A stretch of 64,000 nt of DNA, from positions 806,001-870,000 of the forward strand of contig NZ_JACHNH010000001.1 of NCBI RefSeq assembly GCF_014205335.1. The letters run 5' to 3'. Source of the stretch: Amorphoplanes digitatis (GTDB lineage Bacteria; Actinomycetota; Actinomycetes; Mycobacteriales; Micromonosporaceae). This document shows, in pieces, positions 33,204 through 41,089 of this stretch. A model generated the notes under the pieces. It searched no databases, had not been told where the DNA came from, and was given only the letters and a program-made list of their open reading frames with translations. Position 1 is the first letter of the stretch; each line of letters opens with the position of its first letter. The position numbers and the translations under genes are program-made.

Positions 33204-35354
33204 ATGACGCAGCAGATCGAGCTGGACATCGGCGGCATGACCTGTGCCGCCTGTGCCAACCGCATCGAGAAGAAGCTCAACCGTCTCGAGGGCGTCACCG
33301 CCACCGTCAACTACGCCACCGAGAAGGCCCGGGCCACGGTCCCGGCCGGTGTCGGCGCCGCCGATCTCATCGCAGTGGTGGAGAAGACCGGCTACACGGC
33401 AACCGAGCCCAAGGCCGCCACGGCCGCGGCGGAGCGGGTGTCCGACCCGCTGCGCGTCCGGCTACTCGTCTCGGCCGCGCTGAGCGTGCCCGTCATCGTC
33501 CTGGCCATGGTCCCGGCCTGGCAGTTCACCTACTGGCAGTGGCTCTCGCTGACGCTCGCCGCGCCCGTGGTCGTCTACGGCGGCTGGCCCTTCCACCGCT
33601 CGGCGTTCGTCAACCTGCGGCACGGCGCCGCCACCATGGACACCCTGGTCTCGCTCGGCACGCTCGCCGCGTTCGGTTGGTCGCTGTGGGCGCTCTTCCT
33701 CGGCGACGCCGGCGTTCCCGGCATGACGCACCCCTTCGAGCTGCGGGCCGGCACCGCCGGCGACGCCATCTACCTCGAGGCCGCGGCCGGCGTGACCACG
33801 TTCCTGCTGGCCGGCCGCTACGCCGAGGCCCGCGCCAAGCGCCGGGCCGGCGACGCCCTGCGCTCGCTGCTGGCCCTGGGCGCCAAGACGGTCACCCTGG
33901 TGGACGGCCGGGAGATCCCGGCCGACCGGCTCCAGGTCGGCGACGTCTTCGGCGTGCGGCCGGGTGAGAAGGTCGCCGCGGACGGCGTCGTGGTCGACGG
34001 CGCCTCCGCGGTCGACCAGAGCCTGCTCACCGGCGAGTCGGTGCCCGTCGAGGTCGGCGTCGACGACCCGGTCACCGGCGGCACGGTCAACGCGGGCGGC
34101 CGCCTCGTCGTGCGCGCCACCCGCGTCGGCGCCGACACCCAGCTCGCCCAGATGGCCCGCCTCGTCGAGGAGGCGCAGGACGGCAAGGCCGCGGTGCAGC
34201 GGCTGGCCGACCGCATCTCCGGCGTCTTTGTGCCGGTGGTGATCGCCCTGGCGGTCGCGACGCTGGGTTACTGGCTCGGTTCCGGCGCGGGCACCACCGC
34301 CGCGTTCACCGCCGCCGTCGCCGTGCTGATCATCGCGTGCCCCTGCGCGCTCGGCCTGGCGACGCCGACCGCCCTGCTTGTCGGCACGGGCCGCGGCGCC
34401 CAGCTCGGCATCCTCATCCGCGGCGTGGAGGCGCTCGAGTCGACCCGGCGGGTGGACACGATCCTGCTCGACAAGACCGGGACGGTGACGACCGGCGCGA
34501 TGACGGTGTCGCGGGTCGTGCCCGAGCCGGGCTGGGACTCCGCCGGGGTGCTGCGGCTGGCCGGCGCCGTCGAGGCGCCGTCCGAGCACCCGCTCGGCCG
34601 GGCCATCGCCCGGGCCGCCGCGGCGGGGGCGGAGCTGCCCGCGGTGAGCGATTTCCGGGCGACCGCGGGCGTCGGCGTGCGTGGCGTCGTGGAGGGCGCC
34701 GCGGTGGAGGTGGCCCGCGGCGCGGGCGACACCGCCGAGACGTGGGTCGAGCTGCGCGTCGACGGCACGGTCCGCGGTCGCATCGCGCTGGCCGACGCGG
34801 TACGCCCGACGAGCGCCGCCGCCGTCCGCGGCCTGCGCGCGCTGGGCCTTGAACCGGTGCTGGTCACCGGCGACGCGCCCGCGGTGGCCGAGGCGGTCGC
34901 CGCGCAGGTCGGCGTGACCGAGGTGATCGCCGGCGTGCTGCCGGCGGGCAAGGTGGACGCGGTCAAGCGGTTGCAGGCGCGCGGCCGCTCGGTGGCGATG
35001 GTCGGCGACGGGGTGAACGACGCGGCCGCCCTGGCCCAGGCCGACCTGGGCGTGGCGATGGGCGCGGGCAGCGACGTGGCGATCGAGGCGTCCGACCTGA
35101 CCATCCTGCGCGGCGACCTCACCGCGGCCGTCGACGCGGTGCGGCTGTCCCGCCGTACCGTGACGATCATCCGGGGGAATCTGTTCTGGGCCTTCGCCTA
35201 CAACGTGGCGGCGCTGCCGCTCGCGGCGGCGGGCCTGCTCAATCCGATGATCGCGGGCGCGGCGATGGCGCTCAGCTCGATCTTCGTGGTGGCCAACAGC
35301 CTGCGGCTGCGCCGCTTCAAGCCGGCCGTGTTCGACGCGACTGCGGCAGAGTGA
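33204..35354 (+). CDS. copA: Copper-exporting P1B-type ATPase
   Basis: A 716-residue heavy-metal ATPase with one N-terminal metal-binding domain (C14-A-A-C17 in GMTCAACANRI), eight membrane helices, the TGES actuator loop (LLTGESVPV), the CPC ion site (C379-P-C381), the phosphorylation site D423-K-T-G-T, HP motif (SEHPLGRA) and the hinge GDGVNDAAALAQAD. CPC with the helix-8 M-x-x-S layout (AAMALSSIFV) fits Cu(I) export. It is not accompanied by copZ or csoR. A CsoR-like box lies upstream, so copper induction is expected. Confidence 0.93.
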   Translation: MTQQIELDIGGMTCAACANRIEKKLNRLEGVTATVNYATEKARATVPAGVGAADLIAVVEKTGYTATEPKAATAAAERVSDPLRVRLLVSAALSVPVIVLAMVPAWQFTYWQWLSLTLAAPVVVYGGWPFHRSAFVNLRHGAATMDTLVSLGTLAAFGWSLWALFLGDAGVPGMTHPFELRAGTAGDAIYLEAAAGVTTFLLAGRYAEARAKRRAGDALRSLLALGAKTVTLVDGREIPADRLQVGDVFGVRPGEKVAADGVVVDGASAVDQSLLTGESVPVEVGVDDPVTGGTVNAGGRLVVRATRVGADTQLAQMARLVEEAQDGKAAVQRLADRISGVFVPVVIALAVATLGYWLGSGAGTTAAFTAAVAVLIIACPCALGLATPTALLVGTGRGAQLGILIRGVEALESTRRVDTILLDKTGTVTTGAMTVSRVVPEPGWDSAGVLRLAGAVEAPSEHPLGRAIARAAAAGAELPAVSDFRATAGVGVRGVVEGAAVEVARGAGDTAETWVELRVDGTVRGRIALADAVRPTSAAAVRGLRALGLEPVLVTGDAPAVAEAVAAQVGVTEVIAGVLPAGKVDAVKRLQARGRSVAMVGDGVNDAAALAQADLGVAMGAGSDVAIEASDLTILRGDLTAAVDAVRLSRRTVTIIRGNLFWAFAYNVAALPLAAAGLLNPMIAGAAMALSSIFVVANSLRLRRFKPAVFDATAAE

Positions 35355-35409
35355 GCCGGGCGCCTCAGCCCGATGACTGCTCCCGAAACCATCGGGGCGC
35401 CCGGCTCAC
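35351..35409 (+). terminator. Long stem-loop at the end of copA
   Basis: A perfect 14-bp inverted repeat (GTGAGCCGGGCGCC at 35351-35364, GGCGCCCGGCTCAC at 35396-35409) begins at the copA stop codon. Inside it a second stem (CCCGATG / CATCGGG) continues the structure. No T-run follows, but the stem is very stable and may act as a terminator in both directions. Confidence 0.7.
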
Positions 35410-35670
35410 CATCTGTGCCGCGGGGGAATTCGGACCGGTCCCGAGGTCCGAAGCCCTGCGACATCCCCAGATCCACCTGCATCGGTAACGCTACGTGGCG
35501 ACTGCCGCACCTCGGAAGCGTTCGGTACGCGAATTGGCCGAACGGTTGGCCGCTCTCGGGCGACAGATCCGGCTATTGCCACACAACAGGGCGAAAAGTG
35601 TTACGTTCTGATTCGGTCAGTTGACGACTTGATCACTATCAGTGATGACGGTCATCAGTGCGGAGAGTTA
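35410..35670. other. Intergenic stretch with short palindromes
   Basis: A 261-bp gene-free spacer between the convergent copA and tetR genes. Its right part is less GC-rich than the surroundings and holds two adjoining palindromes: ATCACT-ATC-AGTGAT (35632-35646) and GATGAC-G-GTCATC (35644-35656). They lie 15 bp beyond the tetR stop and could end its transcript. No open frame with coding character was found. Confidence 0.5.
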
Positions 35671-36411
35671 TCAGTCCCGGCGGATCGAGTCGATGAGCGC
35701 GAGGACCTGCCGCAGTGCCGGCCGCAGCACCCGCAGCCGGGAGAGGCCGACGAGCCGGTCGACGAGCGGGACGATGCCATCGATGAGCCGGCGGGTCCGG
35801 CGCTGGTCGGGCGAGCGGTCGTAGACCCAGAAGAGCACCACGCCCATCCAGCTCAGCCAGAGCAGCTCCGGCAGCTCCTTGCGCAGCTCGGGGTCGAGCT
35901 TGGCGGACGAGCCGTCCACCACGTCCCGGAAGATCGCGATGGCCGCCTCGCGGGCGGGCGACGACTCCCGCGAGAACGGGCTGAGCGGCGACGACGGCTC
36001 GGCCGCCGACTTGAAGAACGTGGCGGCGAACGAGTGGTACGGCTCGTTGACGTCGATGCCGGCGTGCAGCACGCCGCGTAACCGGGCGGCGAAGTCCTTC
36101 TCGTTCGCCAGCACCGGCTCGGCGGCGACCCGGTGCGCGAGCTGGTTGCGGTCGTAGAACCCCTGGATCAGGTGTTCCTTGGAGTCGAAGTAGTAGTAGG
36201 CGTTCCCGACCGCGACGCCCGCCTCCTTGGCGATCGCCCGCATCGTGGTCTCGGTGAAGCCACGCTCCCGGAACAGCCGCAGCGCGGTCTCCAGGATCAG
36301 CTGCCGGGTCTGCTCGCCCCGGGCCCGCCGCGGCTTCTCGCCCGTGCCGTCCTGCTCGGGGTGCGGCGGCGCGGCCGGCTCGTCGGCGGGATCAGCGGCA
36401 GCGGTCGTCAC
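35671..36411 (-). CDS. TetR-family transcriptional regulator
   Basis: A 246-residue TetR regulator. GTG 36411 (VTTAAADPADEP) is chosen; GTG 36420 is also possible. After a disordered 35-residue lead the DNA-binding domain reads TRQLILETALRLFRERGF and TTMRAIAKEAGVAVGNAYYY, followed by a ligand domain of about 180 residues that lacks any motif I recognise. It is the last gene of a three-gene unit with overlapping starts (membrane protein, DCC protein, tetR). Two perfect TTGAAC-N2-GTTCAA palindromes at the unit's promoter are its probable operators, making it an autorepressor. Confidence 0.9.
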   Translation of the reverse strand: MTTAAADPADEPAAPPHPEQDGTGEKPRRARGEQTRQLILETALRLFRERGFTETTMRAIAKEAGVAVGNAYYYFDSKEHLIQGFYDRNQLAHRVAAEPVLANEKDFAARLRGVLHAGIDVNEPYHSFAATFFKSAAEPSSPLSPFSRESSPAREAAIAIFRDVVDGSSAKLDPELRKELPELLWLSWMGVVLFWVYDRSPDQRRTRRLIDGIVPLVDRLVGLSRLRVLRPALRQVLALIDSIRRD

Positions 36412-36817
36412 ACACGTCACCGTAGTCTTCCGTCCGCGTCGCCTGCCGCGCGGCGGCGGCCGCGGCGATGAAGCGGCGCGCGGCGGGCAGCAGCCGCGGC
36501 GAGGCGAGCCGCTCGGCCATCGCGCGGTAGTCCGCCAGCGCCCACAGGCAGGCCAGCCACGCACCGTCCGATACGTACACCAGGCCGCCGTCGGTGATCA
36601 CCGTCAGGTCCCGCAGCGTCGCGGCATGGTCCAGCCCGGGGAAGCGCCGCCGGGCCTCCGGCGACCCGGCCGCGACGAACTCCAGGGGTACGAGCTGAGC
36701 GCGCCCCTCGAGCCAGTGATGCGCGGTCCTGCAGATGGGGCAGCCCTCGTCGTACAGGACGGTGAAGTAACCGATCCGGCCGGCCCCGTGTCCGGCCGGA
36801 TCGACGGAGACGGTCAC
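36392..36817 (-). CDS. DCC-type thiol-disulfide oxidoreductase (DUF393)
   Basis: A 141-residue protein. The family motif is YDEGCPIC at residues about 22-29 (DxxCPxC), a thioredoxin-like redox pair, followed by HHWLEGRAQLVPLEFV. The C-terminus contains an alanine-rich helix and ends in DVCDDRCR with two further cysteines. The GTG at 36817 overlaps the upstream stop by GTGA, and the 3' end overlaps tetR by about 20 bp. Members of this family are linked to membrane respiratory proteins, but the substrate is unknown. It sits in one operon with a membrane protein and tetR. Confidence 0.8.
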   Translation of the reverse strand: MTVSVDPAGHGAGRIGYFTVLYDEGCPICRTAHHWLEGRAQLVPLEFVAAGSPEARRRFPGLDHAATLRDLTVITDGGLVYVSDGAWLACLWALADYRAMAERLASPRLLPAARRFIAAAAAARQATRTEDYGDVCDDRCR

Positions 36818-37326
36818 GCCGGCCCGGGCGGCGGCACGGGTCCCGCGATTCCCTGGCCGGGCCAGTTCGCGGTCGGTCCGGGCCGGGTCGCGCCCTGGCC
36901 GGGCGCTCCCGCGGCCGGGCCGCCGGGCGGCGGCTGCATCGGGAGTCGTCCCGCCGGCGGAAGCGGCGGCAGGGTCTGCTGCTGGCGCAGCCGGCCGCGG
37001 CGGTAGCGGTTCAGCAGGAACACGTTGCAGACGTGCAGCACGCCGAGCACCAGCAGGACGAAACCTATCTTGTAGGAGAGCGTCTCCAGGGCCTTCGCCG
37101 CGTCCGGCACGTCGGCGCTGGAGCGCATCGCCACCGCGACGTAGCCGAGGTTCAGCAGGTAGAACCCCATCACCAGCAATTGGTTCACGGCCCGCGCCAG
37201 GCGGCTGTCCGCGAAGACGTCCTCCAGGAACACCAGTCCGTTGCGAGACAGCGTCGTCGCCACCCAGACCGTCAGCCCGACGCTGACGATCACGTAGGCG
37301 AGGTACATCCAGACCTTGTGGTCCAC
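36814..37326 (-). CDS. Membrane protein with proline-rich cytoplasmic tail
   Basis: A 170-residue protein starting at GTG 37326 (MDHKVWMYLAYVIVSV). Three hydrophobic segments (residues about 5-25, 48-68 and 87-105) are followed by a basic turn (RYRRGRLRQQQ) and a Pro/Gly-rich tail of about 50 residues. It is the first gene of the operon with the DCC protein and tetR; translation is coupled to the DCC gene. The function is unknown. Co-transcription with a CPxC redox protein suggests a membrane partner in thiol chemistry, which is inference. Confidence 0.75.
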   Translation of the reverse strand: MDHKVWMYLAYVIVSVGLTVWVATTLSRNGLVFLEDVFADSRLARAVNQLLVMGFYLLNLGYVAVAMRSSADVPDAAKALETLSYKIGFVLLVLGVLHVCNVFLLNRYRRGRLRQQQTLPPLPPAGRLPMQPPPGGPAAGAPGQGATRPGPTANWPGQGIAGPVPPPGPA

Positions 37327-37341
37327 GGTTCCAGCCCTTCT

Positions 37342-37397
37342 TTGAACACGTTCAATTGGTGTCGGCTCAGCGTAGGTCCTTATTTGAACGCGTTCAA
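37342..37397 (-). promoter_or_regulatory. Promoter and twin TetR operators
   Basis: Two perfect 14-bp palindromes, TTGAACACGTTCAA without its centre (37342-37355) and TTGAACGCGTTCAA (37384-37397), lie with centres 42 bp apart, four helical turns. On the minus strand the upstream one contains a -35 TTGAAC, then a 17-bp spacer and -10 TACGCT (37374-37369). The other lies downstream of the start point. The pair would let TetR dimers clamp the promoter. Confidence 0.75.
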
Positions 37398-37423
37398 GGA
37401 GACGTGGAGCACAAAGTGACGGG

Positions 37424-38881
37424 CTAGATGTCGCGGGTTAGGCCGAGGGCTTCCGCCGCCGCGCGGCCGTTGGCGTGGCTCGCGCCGTAGGTGGTGACGA
37501 AGGCCCGCGCAGCGGCCGGTCGCCAGGCGGACGGCCAGCCCATCTCCACCACGGCGACGGCGTGCCCGGCCGCGAGCCGCTCGATCAGCGCCCGGGTCGC
37601 CTCGGCCCGGTGGGTGTGCCGTCCGACGAGGACGATCGGCCGCGGCCCGGCCCGCTCGGCGAGCGACTCGGGCGAGGTGTCCGCGGCCACGACCGTCACC
37701 TGCTCGGTGCCGTTCAGATGCGGCCGCAGGCCCCACGGCACCCGGCCCTCGGCGATCGAGTGGCCGGACTCGAGCTGCACGACCAGCGGCTCGGTGAGAT
37801 CCGCGAGGGTGCCCTCGACCCGGATCGCGCGGCGGGCGGCCGCGTAGCCGAGCGCCGGGTCGTGCGCCGCGGGCGGAACCGGGCGCCGCGTCCACGCGGC
37901 CATCGCCGCGTTGCGCTCGACGGCCTCCTCGAGCCGGTCCGGGGTCAGCCGCCCGTCGCGCACCCCGGCGATGATCTCCGCGGTGACGGCCTCGACGAGC
38001 GCCGCGTCGACGCGTGCCCCGATGCAGAGCAGGTCGGCGCCGGCCGCGAGCGCGAGCACGGCCGCCCGGCCGATGCCGCCGGCCGCCACCGCGGCGCCCT
38101 TCATCTCCAGTGCGTCGGTGATGACCGCGCCGCGGAAGCCGTAGTCGACTCGGAGCAGGTCGGTCAGCGCCGCCCGGCTGAAGGTGGCCGGTCCGGCGCC
38201 GGTCAGCGCGGGTACCCGGATGTGCGCGGTCATGATCCCCAGGGACCCGGCGGCGACCGCGGCCGCGAACGGCGGCAGGTCGCGCTCGCGCAGGACGGAG
38301 AGCGGGACGTCGACGGTCGGAAGCTCGAGGTGCGAGTCGGTCGTCGTGGCGCCGTGGCCCGGGAAGTGCTTCGCGCAGGCGGCGACGCCGGCGGCCTGTA
38401 GCCCGGTGACCGCGGCGGCGGCGTGCCGGGCCACCAGTAGCGGGTCGGCGCCGAACGAGCGGGTGCCGATGATCGGGTTGTCGTCGGCGGTGTTCACGTC
38501 GACCGTCGGTGCCAGGTCGAGGTTGACGCCCGCGCCGGCGAGGTCGGCGCCGATCGCCGCGTACACCGTGCGGGTGAGGTCCGGGTCGTCGACGGCGCCG
38601 AGCGCCGCGTTGCCGGGGTAGGGACTGCCGGTCCGGTGCGCCAGGCGCGTGACGTCGCCGCCCTCCTCGTCGATCGCGATGAGGACGTCCGGTCGCGCGG
38701 ACCGCAGCTCGTCCGTGAGCCGGGTGAGCTGTACCGGTTCAGCGATGTTGGTGCCGAAGAGGGTGTGGCCGGCCAGGCCCTCGGTGAGCAGTCGCAACGC
38801 CCATTCCGGGGCAGATTTCCCCGCAAAAGCGGCGAGCTGCGTCCCGAGCGCGAGCCGTCGTAGGCCCGGGTCGATCGGCAT
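37424..38881 (-). CDS. nagZ: Glycoside hydrolase family 3, beta-N-acetylglucosaminidase NagZ
   Basis: A 485-residue enzyme that removes GlcNAc from muropeptides or other beta-GlcNAc conjugates. NagZ marks are KHFPGHG (residues 171-177), the flexible loop with D182-S-H184 that supplies the acid/base, and nucleophile D256 in ITDALEMKG. IDEEGGDVTRL near residue 70 is also typical. A C-terminal domain (about residues 370-485) extends it beyond the single-domain NagZ size. No signal peptide, so it probably acts in the cytoplasm. ATG 38881 follows AAGGAAA. It is divergent from a ROK-family gene that may sense amino sugars. Confidence 0.88.
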   Translation of the reverse strand: MPIDPGLRRLALGTQLAAFAGKSAPEWALRLLTEGLAGHTLFGTNIAEPVQLTRLTDELRSARPDVLIAIDEEGGDVTRLAHRTGSPYPGNAALGAVDDPDLTRTVYAAIGADLAGAGVNLDLAPTVDVNTADDNPIIGTRSFGADPLLVARHAAAAVTGLQAAGVAACAKHFPGHGATTTDSHLELPTVDVPLSVLRERDLPPFAAAVAAGSLGIMTAHIRVPALTGAGPATFSRAALTDLLRVDYGFRGAVITDALEMKGAAVAAGGIGRAAVLALAAGADLLCIGARVDAALVEAVTAEIIAGVRDGRLTPDRLEEAVERNAAMAAWTRRPVPPAAHDPALGYAAARRAIRVEGTLADLTEPLVVQLESGHSIAEGRVPWGLRPHLNGTEQVTVVAADTSPESLAERAGPRPIVLVGRHTHRAEATRALIERLAAGHAVAVVEMGWPSAWRPAAARAFVTTYGASHANGRAAAEALGLTRDI

Positions 38882-39020
38882 GGTTTCCTTCCCCGGTTCA
38901 GCTCTGGTTATCCTGCCGACCGAGCTGCCATGATCGTCGAATGTCTATCGGACATGGCACACGGGCGGTGGGGCTGCTGACCGTTACGCTGCCGCTACCT
39001 GATGTGCGCCGATAACGTAA

Positions 39021-39035
39021 TAGGAAATAATCCTA
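39021..39035. promoter_or_regulatory. Inverted repeat upstream of the ROK gene
   Basis: TAGGA-AATAA-TCCTA lies 20 bp before the ROK start in the only AT-rich part of the nagZ-ROK gap, among TAAT-rich -10 candidates. Its position suits autoregulation by the ROK protein. Confidence 0.5.
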
Positions 39036-39054
39036 AATACTAGGGGACGTAGTT

Positions 39055-40233
39055 ATGGCTGCCACCCGCCTTCCGGGGACACCCCGGTTGCTGCGTGCGC
39101 TCAACGACCGCGCCGCGCTGGAACTGCTGCTCACGAAGGGCCCGCTGACCCGGGCGCAGCTCGGTGAGATGACCGGTCTGAGCAAGGTCACCGCCTCGCA
39201 GTTGGTCGAGCGCCTCGAGGAGCGCGGTCTGGTACGCCGTGTCGGCGAGCAGGCGGGCGGTCGCGGCCCGAACGCGCAGCTGTACGCCGTCACTCCCGGT
39301 AGTGCCCATGTTATCGGTGTCGAGGTCCTGCCGGACCGGGTCATCGCGGCGTGCGCGGACATCACCGGCGACGTCGTCGGCCGCAGCGAGCGGTCGACGC
39401 AGGGCGACGACGACCCGGTGCGCGCGGTGCACGGCGCGGTCGTCGAGGCGGCCGAACAGGGCGGCACCGACATGGCGTCCGTGCGCCGGGTCGTGCTGGG
39501 CACCCCGGGCCTCGTCGACCCGCAGACCAGCGAGGTCTCGTTCGCCTTCGACCTGCCCCGCTGGCACCGCGGCCTGCTCGCGGAGCTGCGCAAGGACCTG
39601 AGCACCCCGGTGGTCTTCGGCAACGACGTGAACCTGGCCGCCGTCGCCGAGCAGCACACCGGCGCCGCCAAGGGTCACGACGACTTCGTGCTGATCTGGG
39701 TCGGCCGCGGCGTCGGCCTCGCGACCGTCATCGGCGGCCGCCTGCACCAGGGCAGCACGGGCGCGGCGGGCGAGATCGGTTACCTGCCGGTGGCCGGCGC
39801 CGAGATCCCGCGCAACGCCAGCAAGCGCGGCGCCAAGGGCGCCTTCCAGACCCTTGTCGCGTCGGACGCCGCCAAGGCCATCGGCCGCAAGTACGGCTTC
39901 CGCGGCGCCGAGTCCGCCGACGTGGTGCGCGCGGCCGTCGAGGCGGGCGCGGCGGGCGAGCCGGTGCTGGACGAGCTGGCCGGCCGGCTCGCCCTCGGCG
40001 TCGCCGCCATCTGCGTCGTCCTCGACCCGCCGCTCGTCGTGCTGGCCGGCGAGGTGAGCCAGGCCGGCGGGATCGCCCTGGCCGAGCGGGTGGAGCAGGA
40101 GGTCGCCGCCATCACCCTGGTCGCGCCGAAGGTCGTCATCAGCGAGGTCGCGGTCGAGCCGATCCTCAACGGAGCCCTGCTGACCGCCCTGGAGTCCGTC
40201 CGGGAAGAGGTCTTCGGATCCACCACGGGATAG
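39055..40233 (+). CDS. ROK-family transcriptional regulator
   Basis: A 392-residue protein with an N-terminal winged helix (residues about 10-75, LLTKGPLTRAQLGEMTGLSK then VTASQLVERLEERGLV) and a C-terminal sugar-kinase-like domain. The kinase domain keeps the catalytic-type Asp in FGNDVNLAAVAE and the ATP-site glycines in GVGLATVIGG. The zinc motif usual in ROK proteins, with three cysteines in the CxCGxxGC region, is missing; the place reads GYLPVAGAEIPRNASKRG. Probably a repressor or activator answering to a sugar. Divergent from nagZ, which points to an amino-sugar ligand. Confidence 0.88.
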   Translation: MAATRLPGTPRLLRALNDRAALELLLTKGPLTRAQLGEMTGLSKVTASQLVERLEERGLVRRVGEQAGGRGPNAQLYAVTPGSAHVIGVEVLPDRVIAACADITGDVVGRSERSTQGDDDPVRAVHGAVVEAAEQGGTDMASVRRVVLGTPGLVDPQTSEVSFAFDLPRWHRGLLAELRKDLSTPVVFGNDVNLAAVAEQHTGAAKGHDDFVLIWVGRGVGLATVIGGRLHQGSTGAAGEIGYLPVAGAEIPRNASKRGAKGAFQTLVASDAAKAIGRKYGFRGAESADVVRAAVEAGAAGEPVLDELAGRLALGVAAICVVLDPPLVVLAGEVSQAGGIALAERVEQEVAAITLVAPKVVISEVAVEPILNGALLTALESVREEVFGSTTG

Positions 40234-40264
40234 CCCCTGTCCTGGTGCATGGTTGGATGGACGC

Positions 40265-41080
40265 GTGCTCGATGCGGCGACTCCCACACCACCCGACGAC
40301 GACACCGTCATCTCCTTCGACCGGGTGAGCGTGATCCGCGGCGGCAGCTTCCTGCTGCGCGGGCTCAGCTGGCAGGTCGAGCTGGACGAGCGATGGGTGG
40401 TGCTGGGGCCGAACGGCGCCGGCAAGACGACGCTGCTGAACCTCGCGTCGGGCCGGCTGCACCCGTCCCGCGGCAACGCCTGGGTGCTGGGCGAGCGGCT
40501 GGGGCGCACCGACATCAACGAGCTGCGTACCCGGATCGGGCTCAGCACCGGGCAGTTCGCCGACCGGGTGCCGCCGACCGAGCGGGTCCTCGACGTCGTG
40601 GTCACGGCGGCCTGGTCGGTCGTCGGCCGCTGGCGGGAGAGCTATGACCCGCAGGACGAGGCGCGGGCCCGGGCGCTGCTGCACCAGATGGGGATGGGCA
40701 CGCTGATCGACCGCGAGTTCGGCATCCTCTCCGAGGGGGAGCGCAAGCGCACCCAGATCGCCCGCGCGCTGATGACCGACCCCGAGCTGATGCTGCTGGA
40801 CGAGCCCGCCGCTGGGCTGGACCTGGGCGGCCGCGAGGACCTGATCGGGCGCCTCACCGAGCTGGCCGAGGACCCGGACGCCCCGGCCCTGGTGCTGGTC
40901 ACCCACCACGTCGAGGAGATCCCGCCGGGCTTCACCCACGCGATGCTGCTGCGCGAGGGCACGGTCGTCGCGGCGGGCCTGCTGGGCGAGACGCTGACGG
41001 CCGATAATCTGTCCAAGACGTTCGGGCTGCCGCTGGTGGTCCAGCGCAACGGCGACCGTTACATGGCGCGGGCGGCCTGA
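40265..41080 (+). CDS. ABC transporter ATP-binding protein
   Basis: A 271-residue ATPase starting at GTG 40265 (alternative TTG 40253). Walker A is GPNGAGKTTLL, the signature ILSEGERKRTQIARAL (SEGE rather than SGGQ), Walker B LMLLDEPAAGLD and the H-loop VTHHVEEIP. The SEGE signature and the large lead helix TERVLDVVVTAAWSVVGRWRE fit the ModF/YfmF-like group of soluble ABC proteins related to iron-type importers. No permease gene is nearby. It lies between the ROK regulator and ribokinase, 9 bp before the latter, and may be co-transcribed with it. Confidence 0.82.
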   Translation: MLDAATPTPPDDDTVISFDRVSVIRGGSFLLRGLSWQVELDERWVVLGPNGAGKTTLLNLASGRLHPSRGNAWVLGERLGRTDINELRTRIGLSTGQFADRVPPTERVLDVVVTAAWSVVGRWRESYDPQDEARARALLHQMGMGTLIDREFGILSEGERKRTQIARALMTDPELMLLDEPAAGLDLGGREDLIGRLTELAEDPDAPALVLVTHHVEEIPPGFTHAMLLREGTVVAAGLLGETLTADNLSKTFGLPLVVQRNGDRYMARAA

Positions 41081-41089
41081 GGCGCCACG

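Noticed and set aside
28268-33310. A 1680-codon open frame on the minus strand opposite gdh
   Set aside because: It mirrors the glutamate dehydrogenase codons; its sequence is a low-complexity mix of R, H, V, D and L without any family motif. The plus-strand gene has all catalytic motifs.
35373-35624. An 83-codon frame in the copA-tetR spacer
   Set aside because: It starts inside the copA hairpin, has mixed composition unlike local genes and no recognisable motif.
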